The notes under the pieces were generated by a model that saw only the letters and a program-made list of their open reading frames with translations, was not told where the DNA came from and made no database searches. A stretch of DNA of 64,000 bases from Edaphosphingomonas laterariae (lineage in GTDB: Bacteria > Pseudomonadota > Alphaproteobacteria > Sphingomonadales > Sphingomonadaceae), in NCBI RefSeq assembly GCF_900188165.1, contig NZ_FZOS01000001.1:1-64000 (forward strand), written 5' to 3'. Of this stretch, positions 27,101 to 36,801 are shown piece after piece. A program made the position numbers and the translations under genes. Numbering within the stretch: the stretch's first letter is position 1; each line of letters begins with the position of its first letter.

Positions 27101-27461
27101 CGGCCCGGCGGTCGCCCAGCTGATCGATCGCGGCTTCAAGATCGTCGCGACGGGTGGCACCGCCACCTACCTGCAGGGCATCGGCCTTGATGTGGAGACG
27201 GTGAACAAGGTCCAGCAGGGCCGTCCGCATATCGTCGACCGGATCAAGGATGGCGGCGTGCAGCTGATCTTCAACACCACCGAAGGCTGGCAGTCGTTGC
27301 AGGATTCGCAGTCGATCCGGGCGTCCGCGCTTCTCGGCAAGGTGCCTTATTTCACCACTGCGGCGGCCAGTGTGGCGGCTGCGAAGGCAATTGCTGCGCT
27401 GCAAGAACGACATCTTGAAGTGCGGCCGCTCCAATCATATTATTCCACATTGCGTGATTGA
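24117..27461 (+). CDS. carB: Carbamoyl-phosphate synthase large subunit
   Basis: 1114 aa. Two homologous ATP-grasp halves (N-terminal [22 protein letters not shown]; second half [21 protein letters not shown] near residue 590) make carboxyphosphate and carbamoyl phosphate; the C-terminal MGS-like domain ([14 protein letters not shown]) is the allosteric region. The ATG at 24117 is preferred over an upstream in-frame start within the RraB-like gene. Confidence 0.97.
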   Translation: MPKRTDISSILIIGAGPIVIGQACEFDYSGTQACKALREEGYRIILVNSNPATIMTDPDMADATYVEPITPAVVAKIIEKERPDAVLPTMGGQTALNTALALFNDGTLEKYGCIMIGADADAIDKAEDRQRFREAMDKIGLESARSRVAHTIDEAVAALEFTGLPAIIRPSFTMGGTGGGVAYNREEFIQIVTSGLDASPTTEVLIEESLLGWKEYEMEVVRDRNDNAIIICSIENVDPMGVHTGDSITVAPALTLTDKEYQIMRNASIAVLREIGVETGGSNVQFAVNPKDGRLIVIEMNPRVSRSSALASKATGFPIAKVAAKLAVGYTLDEIDNDITGATPASFEPTIDYVVTKIPRFAFEKFKGAEPLLSTAMKSVGEVMAIGRNIHESMQKALRGLETGLSGFNFVDALVGAPRSVIEAELARPTPDRLLVAAQALREGFSVEEVNRIAKYDPWFLERLAEIVAAEDKVASEGLPRDAEGLRKLKAMGFSDKRLAYLALRSAHLRGMESAHAHGSGLVHDVVTAMTGGVTEKEVRALRHRLGVRPVFKRIDTCAAEFEAKTPYMYSTYEAPSFGTPECESQPSDRKKVVILGGGPNRIGQGIEFDYCCVHACFALGDVGFETIMVNCNPETVSTDYDTSDRLYFEPLTAEDVLEILHVEMSNGTLAGVIVQFGGQTPLKLAQELADAGIPILGTSPDAIDLAEDRERFADLVSRLGLKQPRNGIARSREEALIVAERVGYPVLMRPSYVLGGRAMEIVEDPAQLETYITTAVQVSGDSPVLIDQYLRDAIEVDVDAIGDGTDVVVTGVMQHIEEAGVHSGDSACSLPPYSLPAEVIAEIERQTDALARALEVRGLMNVQFAVKDGPEGPAVYLIEVNPRASRTVPFVAKAIGAPIAKIAARVMAGEKLADLPKIDRNISHIAVKEAVFPFARFPGVDPVLSPEMKSTGEVMGIDKDFETAFFKAQLGGGTLLPSGGTVFVSVKDGDKGHIGPAVAQLIDRGFKIVATGGTATYLQGIGLDVETVNKVQQGRPHIVDRIKDGGVQLIFNTTEGWQSLQDSQSIRASALLGKVPYFTTAAASVAAAKAIAALQERHLEVRPLQSYYSTLRD

Positions 27462-27485
27462 TCCCCACATTCGCTGATGGACGCG

Positions 27486-27511
27486 CGGGCGGCGCCGGTT
27501 GGAACCGCCCG
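27486..27511 (+). terminator. Possible carB terminator or greA leader hairpin
   Basis: CGGGCGG (27486-27492) and CCGCCCG (27505-27511) form a 7-bp GC stem with a 12-nt loop, followed after seven bases by TTTT. It lies between carB and greA, 25 bp after the carB stop. Confidence 0.45.
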
Positions 27512-27543
27512 GGGACAAGATTTTACTGAAGGGGTTTTCGCTA

Positions 27544-28020
27544 ATGGCGACCGTCGAAAAGCTGCCGATGCTGGCGGAAGGCTACCGGATGCTGGAGGAT
27601 GAGGCCGCGCGCCTCAAGCTCGAGCGGCCGCAGGTCATCGACGCGATTGAAGAAGCCCGCGCGCATGGCGACCTTTCCGAAAATGCGGAATATCATGCCG
27701 CCAAGGAACGGCAGGGCCAGATCGAGGCGATGATCGCCGACATCGAGGATCGCCTGAGCCGCGCGCAGGTGATCGATCCCAAGACGCTGTCGGGCGACAA
27801 GGTCGTCTTCGGCGCGACCGTCCACCTGCTGGACGAGGACGACAAGCCGATCACCTACCAGATCGTCGGCCAGACCGAGGCGGACGCGAAGTCGGGCAAG
27901 ATTTCCTACAATTCGCCGCTCGGCCGCGCTCTGATCGGCCGCAAGGTGGACGATGAAGTCGAGGTGACGGTGCCGTCGGGCGACCGCTACTATGTGGTGT
28001 CCAAGGTCGAGTTCATCTGA
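27544..28020 (+). CDS. greA: Transcription elongation factor GreA
   Basis: 158 aa, the family standard. N-terminal coiled coil with the acidic tip region ([22 protein letters not shown], about residues 33-54) that enters the RNA polymerase secondary channel, then the C-terminal FKBP-like domain ending [18 protein letters not shown]. It rescues backtracked polymerase. The ATG at 27544 has a GAAGGGG ribosome site. Confidence 0.97.
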   Translation: MATVEKLPMLAEGYRMLEDEAARLKLERPQVIDAIEEARAHGDLSENAEYHAAKERQGQIEAMIADIEDRLSRAQVIDPKTLSGDKVVFGATVHLLDEDDKPITYQIVGQTEADAKSGKISYNSPLGRALIGRKVDDEVEVTVPSGDRYYVVSKVEFI

Positions 28021-28032
28021 GGAGCCGGGCGG

Positions 28033-28695
28033 ATGCAACTCCCGCCCGCCCGCGCGACACTGACCATATTGGGCGCGACCGTCGCCGCCTGGCTGCTGGC
28101 CACGGCGACGGGGATGGACGATATCGCGGCTTATGCCGGCGGTTTCATTCCCGCGCGCTTTTCGGCCGATGTTGTGCCGCCGACGCTGGAAATGGCGGTG
28201 CGCGGCTATGGCTTCGTGCCGAAATGGCTGACGCCGCTGACGGCGACGCTGCTTCACGGCGGCTTCATCCATATCGCCTTCAACATGCTGATCCTGGGCT
28301 TTTGCGGCCGCTTCGTCGAAGCGGCGATCGGCGCGCGGGGGATGGTGATCCTCTATGTCGTGGGCGCTTATGTCGCGGCATTCGGCCATTATCTCGCGGG
28401 GCCGACCCAGCCCTGGCCGATGATCGGGGCGAGCGGTGCCGTCTCCGCCGTGATCGGCGCTTATGCGCTGCTCTATGGCGAGAAACGACGCACCTTCGCC
28501 AATCGCCGGCTGAACCAGCTCGCCAACGCGCTATGGCTGGCTGCCGCCTGGGTGCTGCTGCAGCTGATGGTCGGGCTTGCGTCCTGGGGCGGCGAGGGCG
28601 GTGGCGGCATTGCGATCGCGGCTCATATCGGCGGCTATTTCGCGGGGCTGGCGCTCGCCCAGCCTCTGCTGCTCCTGCGCTACAGGCGGGCCTGA
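28033..28695 (+). CDS. Rhomboid family intramembrane serine protease
   Basis: 220 aa with about six membrane segments. HGGFIHIAFNM, the catalytic Ser motif IGASGAVSAVIG (about residue 137) and the catalytic His in AAHIGGYFAGL are present, so it should be active. It starts 12 bp after greA. Substrate unknown. Confidence 0.9.
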   Translation: MQLPPARATLTILGATVAAWLLATATGMDDIAAYAGGFIPARFSADVVPPTLEMAVRGYGFVPKWLTPLTATLLHGGFIHIAFNMLILGFCGRFVEAAIGARGMVILYVVGAYVAAFGHYLAGPTQPWPMIGASGAVSAVIGAYALLYGEKRRTFANRRLNQLANALWLAAAWVLLQLMVGLASWGGEGGGGIAIAAHIGGYFAGLALAQPLLLLRYRRA

Positions 28696-28702
28696 GGCCA
28701 TC

Positions 28703-28731
28703 CGTCATCCCGGCGGAGAACCGGGATGACG
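28703..28731. terminator. Bidirectional hairpin between convergent rhomboid gene and pyrC
   Basis: CGTCATCCCGG (28703-28713) and CCGGGATGACG (28721-28731) form a perfect 11-bp stem with a 7-nt loop between two converging stop codons. There is no long T-run. GTCATCCCGG...CCGGGATGAC is also the shape of a dispersed palindromic repeat, so it may be both. Confidence 0.6.
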
Positions 28732-28740
28732 AGGCAATTC

Positions 28741-29967
28741 TTAACCCAGCGCGCGGCCGCCCTTGATCGTCCGCAGCACCTTGCCCTGAACCGGCAGCCC
28801 ATCGAACGGCGTGTTGCCGGCCTTGGCGGCCATGCGATCGGCATCGATCTTCCACGGCGTATCGGGATCGACGAGGATCAGATCGGCTTCGGCGCCCACC
28901 GCCAGCGTGCCGCCGGGAAGGCCGAGCAGGCGGGCGGGATTGGTGGATAGCAGCTCGAACAGGCGCGGCAGGCCGATCACGCCGTCGCGCACCAATGTCA
29001 GGGCGAGCGTCAGCAGCGTTTCGGCACCCGCCATGCCGGGCTCCGCATCGACATAAGGCAGCCGCTTGGCTTCCGGCCCCTGGGGGTCGTGCGCGGAACA
29101 CAGGATATCGACGGTGCCGTCGCGCACCGCTTCGATCGCTGCCAGCCGGTCGCGTTCCTCACGCAGCGGCGGCGTCAACCGGGCAAAGGTGCGGAACAGG
29201 CCGATGGCGGTGTCCGACAGGAGCAGATGGGCGGGCGTGATCCCGCAGGTAACGCGCACGCCGCGCTTCCGCGCGGCACGGATCAGATCGAACCCGGTGG
29301 CCGTCGTCACTTGATGGAAGTGGATGCGCGCGCCGGTATCTTCGGCGAGCATCAGATCGCGCGCGATCGCGATCGCCTCCGCAATGGCCGGCGCGGAGGG
29401 CAGACCGAGCCGCGTCGCCGTTTCCCCGGCGGTCGCCACCGCGCCCTTGGTCAGCGCGCGGTCCTCGGCATGGACGATCACGGCCATGTCCAAGGCGCCG
29501 GCATAACTGAGCAGGCGGTGCATCACGGCGGCATCGGCGATCGAATGCCGCCCCGTCGCCACCGCGCAGGCCCCGGCGGCCTTCATCAGGCCGATTTCGG
29601 CAAGTTCCTCGCCCGCCAGGTCGCGCGTCGCCGCGGCGATCGGGTGGATCCAGACATCGGGCTTGCCCGCCGCCGCCGCGCGCTGGACAAGCGCTGCATC
29701 GTCGAGGGGAGGCGACTGATCCGGCATCAGCGCCGCACGGGTGATGCCCCCGGCGGTGAAGGCCTTGAGGTCGATCGCGAAGCTTCCCGCATCGACGATG
29801 CCGGGGGCGATCAGCGCGCCTTTGGCATCGATCACCTCGGCGTCGCCCGGCGTCACATCGCCAATCGCGGCGATATGCCGGTCGTGAATGAGCACGCCGC
29901 CACGGCTTTCGCCGCCTTGCGGGTCGATGATGCGGCCATTCAGGATGGCGAGCGGTTTCAGTTCCAT
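28741..29967 (-). CDS. pyrC: Dihydroorotase-like protein lacking metal ligands (PyrC'/PyrX type)
   Basis: 408 aa amidohydrolase-fold protein. It overlaps the end of pyrB by 10 bp. The first metal-binding motif of dihydroorotases (DxHxHxR after PGxxD) is absent: the sequence reads [21 protein letters not shown]. The late TDHAPH motif is replaced by CSAHDPQ, so the metal Asp is also missing; VIHAED and the HFHQVTT region remain. Known pyrB-linked pseudo-dihydroorotases are structural partners of aspartate carbamoyltransferase, and that role is inferred here. A catalytic dihydroorotase should be encoded elsewhere. Confidence 0.85.
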   Translation of the reverse strand: MELKPLAILNGRIIDPQGGESRGGVLIHDRHIAAIGDVTPGDAEVIDAKGALIAPGIVDAGSFAIDLKAFTAGGITRAALMPDQSPPLDDAALVQRAAAAGKPDVWIHPIAAATRDLAGEELAEIGLMKAAGACAVATGRHSIADAAVMHRLLSYAGALDMAVIVHAEDRALTKGAVATAGETATRLGLPSAPAIAEAIAIARDLMLAEDTGARIHFHQVTTATGFDLIRAARKRGVRVTCGITPAHLLLSDTAIGLFRTFARLTPPLREERDRLAAIEAVRDGTVDILCSAHDPQGPEAKRLPYVDAEPGMAGAETLLTLALTLVRDGVIGLPRLFELLSTNPARLLGLPGGTLAVGAEADLILVDPDTPWKIDADRMAAKAGNTPFDGLPVQGKVLRTIKGGRALG

Positions 29968-30917
29968 CCCGGCACTCCCCGGCGTGCGCGGGTCAATACG
30001 TCAAGGCAGGCCATGCGCACGGCGACGCCCATTTCGACCTGTTCGATGATGGCCGATCGCTCGGCATCGTCGGCGACGGACGAGGATATTTCCACGCCGC
30101 GGTTCATCGGTCCGGGGTGCATCACCAGCGCATCGGGCGCGGCGCGTTCCAGGCGTTCGGGGGTAAGCCCGTAGAGCGCATGATATTCGCGGGGCGAGGG
30201 CACGAAGCCACCGGCCATGCGCTCGCGTTGCAGGCGGAGCATCATCACCACGTCGGCCCCGTCGAGGCCGGCATCGAAATCGGTGTAGGCGGTCACGCCC
30301 ATGCGCTCGATCGCCGGCGGCAGCAGGGTCGGCGGGCCTACGACGCGCACTTCGGCATTGAGCGCGGTCAGCGCCAGAATGTTCGAACGGGCGACGCGGC
30401 TGTGAAGCACGTCGCCGCAGATCGCCACGCGCAGCCCGTCGATCCGGCCCTTGCGGCGGCGGATGGTGAGCGCATCGAGCAGCGCCTGCGTCGGATGTTC
30501 GTGGCGGCCATCGCCGGCGTTCAGCACCGGGCAATCCACCTTGTCGGCGATCAGGTGCACCGCGCCCGATGCCTCGTGGCGGATGACGATCATGTCGGCG
30601 CGCATCGCGTTCAGCGTCATCGCCGTGTCGATCAGCGTTTCGCCCTTCTTCACGCTCGATGCGGCGACGTGCATGTTCACCACGTCCGCGCCCAGCCGCT
30701 TCCCGGCGATCTCGAACGACAGCAGGGTGCGCGTCGAATTTTCGAAGAAGGCGTTGATCAGCGTGAGGCCGGCCAGCCGGTCATCATGCTTCGCGGTGCC
30801 GCGGTTGAGCGCGATCCACTGTTCGGCCTCATCGAGGAGGAAGGAGATTTCCCACGGCTGCAGGCCGTAGATGCCCGTCAGATGACGGTGCGGAAAGGGA
30901 TGCGGATCGGTAGGCAT
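29958..30917 (-). CDS. pyrB: Aspartate carbamoyltransferase catalytic subunit
   Basis: 319 aa. Joins carbamoyl phosphate to aspartate in pyrimidine synthesis. Carbamoyl-phosphate site [12 protein letters not shown] (about residue 58), [18 protein letters not shown] and [12 protein letters not shown] are intact. It is first in a two-gene unit with the pseudo-dihydroorotase; no regulatory pyrI is nearby. Confidence 0.96.
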   Translation of the reverse strand: MPTDPHPFPHRHLTGIYGLQPWEISFLLDEAEQWIALNRGTAKHDDRLAGLTLINAFFENSTRTLLSFEIAGKRLGADVVNMHVAASSVKKGETLIDTAMTLNAMRADMIVIRHEASGAVHLIADKVDCPVLNAGDGRHEHPTQALLDALTIRRRKGRIDGLRVAICGDVLHSRVARSNILALTALNAEVRVVGPPTLLPPAIERMGVTAYTDFDAGLDGADVVMMLRLQRERMAGGFVPSPREYHALYGLTPERLERAAPDALVMHPGPMNRGVEISSSVADDAERSAIIEQVEMGVAVRMACLDVLTRARRGVPGWN

Positions 30918-30968
30918 TCCCCCAGCGTCTAGAACCGCCCGCGCGCAATCTCAAGCGTCGAGCGGAAG

Positions 30969-33032
30969 CTATTGTCCCTCGGGCGCCGGCTCGGCCTCAC
31001 GCGGTTGCGGCGGCGGGGGCGCGATCGTGACGGTGGGCGCGCTATCGGTCGGCCGATCGCCCGGGCCGGCGGGATTGGCCGATATGGTGACGCCATCCGG
31101 CCCGACGCTGAGGCCCACGCCGACATCGCCGATCGCGCCTTCGATATTGACCGCAAGATTGTCGAGCGGCTCGGGCTCCGCCTCGATCTCGGGCGCGCGT
31201 TCCACGCGGGGCGGGGCCGCGCCATCGACCACGCGGCTCATGAAGTCGCGCCAGATGCGCGCCGGCAACCCACCGCCCGCAATGCCGCCCAGCGGACTGT
31301 TGTTGTCATTGCCCACCCAGACGGCGGCAACCAGATCGCCAGTGAAGCCGACGAAGATGGCGTCGCGATTGTCCTGCGTTGTCCCGGTCTTGCCAAAGGC
31401 GTCGATCGCCAGCGTGGCGGAACGGCCGGTGCCTTCACGGACGGCGGCGCCGAGGAGGTCGAGCAGCATGGCGCGGGTTTCGCCGTCGAACTTGCGTGGC
31501 CGATCCCAGAAGGAATCGTACCAGCTCTTCTCGCGTTCGGGGAGCGCGTGGGGCTTCACCGGATAGGCGCCCGCCGCGACCGTGGCGTAAGCGGATGTGA
31601 GTTCCAGCAGCGAAACGCCCGAGGTGCCGAGCGCGAGCGTCGCATCGTCGGCGGCAAGCGGGCTGGTGATGCCGAGATCGCGGGCCGCGCGGATCACATT
31701 GTCCATGCCCACCTCGCGGGCGATGCGCGCCGCCGCCACGTTGCTCGATCGCGCGAAAGCTTCGCGCAGGGTGATCTTGCCGCGATAGCGGCCGTCGCTG
31801 TTCTTTGGGGTCCAGTCACCGATGGTGATCGGTTCGTCGTCGACGATCGTGTCCGGCGTCATGCCTTCGCGCAGGGCGGCCAGATAGACGAACAGCTTGA
31901 ACGTGGATCCGGGCTGGCGCAGCGCCTGGGTGGCGCGGTTGAACGGGCTTTCGGAATATTTCTTGCCGCCCACCATCGCGACGACGCTGCCATCGGGGCG
32001 CATCGCCACCAGCGCCACCTGCGCCTTGCCCAGGCCGGCGCGGCGCACGGCGGCCTCGGCCGCGCGCTGGAGCCTGTCGTCCAGCGTGGTCTTGACCTCC
32101 TGCTCGGCATAGACCGCGCCGGAGGCGTCGCGCGCCGCCGGCAGCGCCCAATCGGCGAAATAGGTGCCGCTCGGCAGTGTTCGCAATGGCCGCACGTTGA
32201 GCCGCGCGGGCTGCACAGCGCGGGCTTCAGCCTCGGTGATGAAGCCCGCATCGGCCATCGCCGCGACGACCACTGCCTGCCGGGCGCGGGCGCCTTTCAG
32301 ATTGTCGGTCGGCGCCAGGCGGGAAGGGGCCTTCAACAGGCCCGCCAGCATCGCGGCCTGCCCGATCGTCAGTTTTTCCGGCTGCCGATTGAAATAATGG
32401 AGCGCGGCGGCGCGCAAGCCATAGACATTGTCGCCGAAATAGACGTTCGACAGATAGCGTTGCAGGATCTCGTCCTTGCTCAGCCGCGCTTCCAGCCAGA
32501 AGGCGATCAGCACTTCGCGCAGCTTGCGGGCGGCGGTCCTGTCCGAATCGAGGAAAGCGACCTTGGCGAGCTGCTGGGTGATGGTGCTGCCGCCTTCGCG
32601 GACGCCGCCGGCCACCGTGTTGCGCCACGCCGCACGGGCGATGCCGCGCGGATCGATGCCCCAATGGCTGTAAAAGCGCCGATCCTCGATCGCCATGAAC
32701 GCCTGCGGCACATGTTGGGGAAGATCGGGGATCACGACCGGCCGGTCGATGATCGCGCCCTTGCGGGCAAATGCCTTGCCGTCCACCGACAGCAGGGTGA
32801 TGCTGGGCGGTGCGATCGGCTTCAGCGATCGCGACAAGGGTGCCGTTACCGCCAGCCAGGCGACCAGCAGGACGAACAGAATCGCGCCGGCCTGCAGCGC
32901 GCGCTTCCAGAAACGCCAGCGTTTCCAGAACGGACGCGCCGCCGCGATCGCGGCATCGCCTGATCGGCTGCCGCGCTGCGTGTCTTCTGGTTCGTTCCAG
33001 TCGTCTTCGTAGGGATCGTCGTCGCGCATCAT
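30969..33032 (-). CDS. Class A penicillin-binding protein (bifunctional PBP1-type)
   Basis: 687 aa. A charged cytoplasmic N-terminus and one membrane segment (AGAILFVLLVAWLAVTAPL, about residues 50-68) are followed by the GT51 glycosyltransferase domain (AIEDRRFYSHWGID, GGSTITQQLAK) and the transpeptidase domain with STFK, SSN and KTGTT. The C-terminal ~70 residues are Pro/Glu-rich and probably disordered. It polymerises and cross-links peptidoglycan. It is transcribed alone. Confidence 0.94.
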   Translation of the reverse strand: MMRDDDPYEDDWNEPEDTQRGSRSGDAAIAAARPFWKRWRFWKRALQAGAILFVLLVAWLAVTAPLSRSLKPIAPPSITLLSVDGKAFARKGAIIDRPVVIPDLPQHVPQAFMAIEDRRFYSHWGIDPRGIARAAWRNTVAGGVREGGSTITQQLAKVAFLDSDRTAARKLREVLIAFWLEARLSKDEILQRYLSNVYFGDNVYGLRAAALHYFNRQPEKLTIGQAAMLAGLLKAPSRLAPTDNLKGARARQAVVVAAMADAGFITEAEARAVQPARLNVRPLRTLPSGTYFADWALPAARDASGAVYAEQEVKTTLDDRLQRAAEAAVRRAGLGKAQVALVAMRPDGSVVAMVGGKKYSESPFNRATQALRQPGSTFKLFVYLAALREGMTPDTIVDDEPITIGDWTPKNSDGRYRGKITLREAFARSSNVAAARIAREVGMDNVIRAARDLGITSPLAADDATLALGTSGVSLLELTSAYATVAAGAYPVKPHALPEREKSWYDSFWDRPRKFDGETRAMLLDLLGAAVREGTGRSATLAIDAFGKTGTTQDNRDAIFVGFTGDLVAAVWVGNDNNSPLGGIAGGGLPARIWRDFMSRVVDGAAPPRVERAPEIEAEPEPLDNLAVNIEGAIGDVGVGLSVGPDGVTISANPAGPGDRPTDSAPTVTIAPPPPQPREAEPAPEGQ

Positions 33033-33097
33033 CGCCGGGTCATGCTGTCATATGCAGCTAACACGGGCGATGATGCGCGTCGAGATTCTGTTTGCGG

Positions 33098-34225
33098 TCA
33101 GGCCTTCCGGGCCTTGATCCGTTCGTTCACGCGCGCTTCGAGGATGGTGAGCGGCATCGCGCCATCCAGCAGCACATCGTGGAACCAGGGCAGGTTGAAC
33201 CTGTCGCCAAGCTCGGCTTCGGCGCGCTTGCGCAGTTCCACCCACTTGTTGTGGCCCACCTTGTAGCTGCACGCCTGGCCCGGCCAGACGCAGTAACGCT
33301 CAACCTCGCGCAGCGAACGCGGGCGGGGGAAGCCGGTGTTCGCGACCATATAGTCGGTCGCCTGTTCGCGGGTCCAGCGCTTGGCATGGATGCCGGTGTC
33401 GACCACCAGCCGCACGGCGCGGAACAGCAGCGATTGCAGGCTGCCGGCAATGCCGAGGCGATCGTCGCCATAGGCGCCCAGTTCTTCGGCGACGCCTTCG
33501 GCATAAAGCGCCCAGCCTTCTCCATATGCGGAGAAGAAGCTCTGCCGGCGCAGGATCGGGATGCCCTTGGTTTCCTGGGCAATGCTGCCCTGCAAATGAT
33601 GGCCCGGCACGGCTTCGTGATAGGTCAGCGCGGGCAGGCCATATTTCGGCCAGTCATGCGTGTCCTTCAGGTTGATCCAGTAGATCGCGTCGCGCGACCC
33701 ATCGAGCGCGGCCGGGTTGTAATAGCCGTTGGGCGCGCCGTCCTGGATGAACGGCGGCACGCGGCGCACCTCGATCGGCGCCTTGGGCAGGGTCGAGAAA
33801 GCCTTGGGCAGAAGCGCGCTCACCTTCGTGATATCGGCATTCAGGCTGGCCAGCAGCGCCGCGCGGCCTTCGTCGGTATTGGCGTAAAGCTGCTTCGGAT
33901 CGGCGTTGAGCGCGGTCAGGCGTTCGCCCACCGTGCCGGTGGTCATGCCTTCGGCCTTCAGGATCGCGTCGATCCGGGCGGTCAGTTCGGCCACCTGTTC
34001 CAGGCCGATCTTGTGGATCTCGTCGGGCGTCATCGTCGTGGTCGTCGCCACGGCCAGCGCGTCGACATAATATTCGGAGCCGCCCGGCACCCGCCACACA
34101 CCGGCGTCCGCGCTGGCCTTGGCGCGCAGTTCCTTGACCAGCGCGATCTGCCGGTCGAGCGCCGGGAAGACGGCCGAGCTGACGATCTTTTCGGCCTGTG
34201 CCGCCCAATCGCCCGCGCGCGACAT
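33098..34225 (-). pseudogene. DUF885 family metallopeptidase, 5' half missing
   Basis: About 375 aa remain of a family usually near 600 aa. The C-terminal catalytic half is intact: GYYNPAALDGSRDAIYWINL, the zinc motif LTYHEAVPGHHLQG (HExxH-like) and EGWALYAEGVAEELG. Recognisable homology begins at SRAGDWAAQAEK; upstream on the same strand the frame only reads the antisense of an AraC gene. There is no signal peptide, although relatives are exported. It therefore looks like a 5'-deleted remnant, although the frame is still open. Confidence 0.6.
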
Positions 34226-34658
34226 GCTGATCCGGGGGCTGGGCATGGTGCTGCTGGCGGAACTCACCCGCCATTTCGAAACCGTGCGCGAACGGGGCGT
34301 CCACCGCGCCGGCACGCTCGCGCCCTGGCAACTCAAGCGGATCGACCAGCGATTGGCCGACGAAAGCCGCCCGGTGCCCAGCGTTTCGGAACTGGCCTCG
34401 CTGTGCGGGATCGGCCGGCGCCACCTGATGCGGGCGTTCAAGGCGACGCGGGGATCGACGGTGATGGAGCATGTCGAACGGACGCTGTTTGCCCGCGCGG
34501 CGCGGATGCTGGGGGAAACGTCCATTCCGGTGAAGTCGCTCGCCGTTTCCCTTGGTTACGAACGGCAGGGCAGCTTTTCCGCCGCCTTCCGCCGACGCTT
34601 TGGCGAAACCCCGCGCGACTATCGCGCCCGCGCTTCGGCGACCACGCTAAGTCGCTAG
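34224..34658 (+). pseudogene. AraC-family regulator, N-terminal half missing
   Basis: 144 residues corresponding to the C-terminal part of an AraC-type regulator: linker MLIRGLGMVLLAELTRHF, then LAPWQLKRIDQRL and both helix-turn-helix units (SELASLCGIGRRHLMRAFKATRG; SIPVKSLAVSLGYERQGSFSAAFRRRFGETPRDYR). The N-terminal effector domain is absent because the sequence immediately upstream belongs, on the other strand, to the DUF885 gene. An isolated DNA-binding domain could still bind DNA, so function is not excluded. Confidence 0.6.
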
Positions 34659-34798
34659 TGCCATTTTTCGGCACAACGGCTGTGATCGCGGCGATTTGTG
34701 CGCGTGCGCCTTCCCATCGGATAGGGCCGGCCGCAGGGCATTTCTGACATCATTGAACGGAAAACTGCCGCAACGGCTGTTTGGCGAAGGGAGGCGGC

Positions 34799-36052
34799 AT
34801 GGCGGCAGCAGCAGAAAGTGAGCCGGCGGGTTTGAAGGCATCGCATCTCGGGTTGATCGCGATGCTCGCCTTCGTCGTGATGTTCGAAGGTTTCGATATC
34901 AGCCTCACCAATGTCGTGCTGCCGTTCGCGGGCAAGGCCTATGGCGTCGATGCCGAAGGGCTGGGGCGTTCGCTGTCCGTGATCGGCCTGGGCGCAATCG
35001 CGGCCTGGTTCCTGATCCGGTTGAGCGATCGTTTCGGCCGGCGCCCGATCCTGATGGTGTCGGCGGCGGCGTTCTCCGTCGGGTCGCTGGTGACGATCCT
35101 GATGCCGACGATCGAGAGCTACACGATCGTTCAGGCGCTGACCCGGATCGCGTTGGTATCGCAGATCGCGACCGCCTATCTTATCGTGTCCGAGACATTG
35201 CCGGCCCATATGCGGGGGCGCGCCAATGGCCTGCTGGGCGCGTGCGGCAGTTTTGGTGCGGCCCTGCCGGCGCTGTTCCTGCGCGCGGCACTCGACACCA
35301 CTTTGTCGTGGCGGGCGCTGTTCCTCGTCGGGGCTGCGCCCTTGCTGATCCTGCCGCTGCTCTGGATATTCCTGAAGGAAACACCGGCCTTTCAGGCGAA
35401 CCGCACCAGCGGTGCGCCCCGCATGTCCGTCCTTGCCGAATTGCGCACGTTGCTGGCGCCGGGCCTGCGCGGGCGCTTCGCCACGATGAGCGCCTTGTGG
35501 TTCATCGCCAATTTCAGCGCGGTCGTGTCGACCTTTTTCTTCACCTTCTATGTCCTGAACGAACGTGGCTGGACCGCGCTCGATCTCGCCCTGATCTCGC
35601 CCTTCGGCCTGGTGTCGGCGTTCCTTGGCTATCTGGGCGTCGGTTTCCTGATGGACCTGATCGGGCGGCGGGCCACGGCGATCCTGTTCTTCATCGCCAA
35701 CGGTATCTTGGTGATGACCTGTTACGCCGCGACCGACTGGTATGTGATTGCCGCGTGCTTCGTCGCGATCCAGGCCATGCTGGGCGTGTGGACGGTGTGC
35801 TTCACGATCAATTCGGAACTGTTCCCCACCCATGTCCGCGCGGCGGCGAACGGCTGGTGCCACAATCTGGTCGGCCGCTGGGGCATGGTCGGCGCGCCGT
35901 TGCTGATCGGCTGGCTTTCGAAACAGACAGGATCGATTGCGGATACCTGCTTCTGGTTGGGGCTAAGTTGCTTTACGGCGGTGCCCCTTATCCTTTTCGC
36001 GCTGCCCGAAACCCGCGCAGCCAATCTTGCAACCAGGGAGAGCCATTTATGA
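34799..36052 (+). CDS. MFS transporter (sugar/aromatic-acid type)
   Basis: 417 aa, 12 predicted membrane segments. MLAFVVMFEGFDISLTNVVLP in segment 1 and SDRFGRRPIL in the first cytoplasmic loop resemble the aromatic acid:H+ symporter group; the matching motif MDLIGRRATAIL is after segment 7. The ATG at 34799 follows GAAGGGAGG. It overlaps the SDR gene by ATGA, so transporter and dehydrogenase are co-translated and likely handle one substrate. Confidence 0.87.
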   Translation: MAAAAESEPAGLKASHLGLIAMLAFVVMFEGFDISLTNVVLPFAGKAYGVDAEGLGRSLSVIGLGAIAAWFLIRLSDRFGRRPILMVSAAAFSVGSLVTILMPTIESYTIVQALTRIALVSQIATAYLIVSETLPAHMRGRANGLLGACGSFGAALPALFLRAALDTTLSWRALFLVGAAPLLILPLLWIFLKETPAFQANRTSGAPRMSVLAELRTLLAPGLRGRFATMSALWFIANFSAVVSTFFFTFYVLNERGWTALDLALISPFGLVSAFLGYLGVGFLMDLIGRRATAILFFIANGILVMTCYAATDWYVIAACFVAIQAMLGVWTVCFTINSELFPTHVRAAANGWCHNLVGRWGMVGAPLLIGWLSKQTGSIADTCFWLGLSCFTAVPLILFALPETRAANLATRESHL

Positions 36053-36801
36053 ACCGTATGACCGGAAAGATCGTCCTCGTGACGGGGGCGGCATCCGGCA
36101 TCGGCCGGGCGAGTGCCGTCCGGCTTGCCAGCGAAGGCGCGATCGTCGTCTGCGCCGATCGCAACCTTGCGGGCGCGGAGGAAACCGCTGCCCAGTTGCC
36201 GGGGGCGAGTGCCGTTGAATTCGACGCCGCCTCGGCCGAAGCGTGCCGCAAGGTCGTCGATCACGTCATCGCCAAGCATGGCAAGCTCGACGTGCTCTGC
36301 AACATCGCCGGCATCGGCGGTTTTGGCCACGCCGCGCAGATCGCGGACGAGGAATGGGATCGGCTGGTCGCGATCAACCTTTCGTCGATCTTCCATCTGA
36401 GCAAGGCGGCGCTGCCCCATCTGGAAAAGACGCAGGGCAACATCGTCAACATGTCGTCGGCTTCCGGCCTCGTCGGTGCGGCTTACGCCTCGGCCTACTC
36501 CGCCACCAAGGCGGGTGTCGTCGGCTACACCCGCACCGTGGCGATCGAATATGCGTCGCGCCAGGTGCGCGTGAACGCGATCTGCCCGGGTGGCGTCGAT
36601 ACGCCGCTGATCGCTGGCGGCGCCGTGATGGGCCAGATCGAAGGGATCGATTTCGCGCTCGTCGCCCGCATGTCGCCCAAGATGGCGCCGCTCGCCCGGC
36701 CGGAGGACGTGGCTGCTGCCGTCGCCTTCCTGGCATCGGACGATGCGCGCTTCATCACCGGCATCATGCTGCCGGTCGATGGCGGTCAGACCGCGGGCTG
36801 A
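36049..36801 (+). CDS. SDR family oxidoreductase
   Basis: 250 aa classical short-chain dehydrogenase. TGAASGIGRA cofactor motif, catalytic Ser in NMSSASG, YSATK (Y-x-x-x-K) and ICPGGVDTPL are intact. The Asp in VCADRN after beta-2 favours NAD(H). Start coupled to the MFS gene; 3' end overlaps a convergent gene by 16 bp. Confidence 0.92.
   Translation: MNRMTGKIVLVTGAASGIGRASAVRLASEGAIVVCADRNLAGAEETAAQLPGASAVEFDAASAEACRKVVDHVIAKHGKLDVLCNIAGIGGFGHAAQIADEEWDRLVAINLSSIFHLSKAALPHLEKTQGNIVNMSSASGLVGAAYASAYSATKAGVVGYTRTVAIEYASRQVRVNAICPGGVDTPLIAGGAVMGQIEGIDFALVARMSPKMAPLARPEDVAAAVAFLASDDARFITGIMLPVDGGQTAG

Noticed and set aside
24096-27434. Two long minus-strand frames opposite carB
   Set aside because: Both are antisense shadows in codon-biased GC-rich sequence; they carry no known domains.
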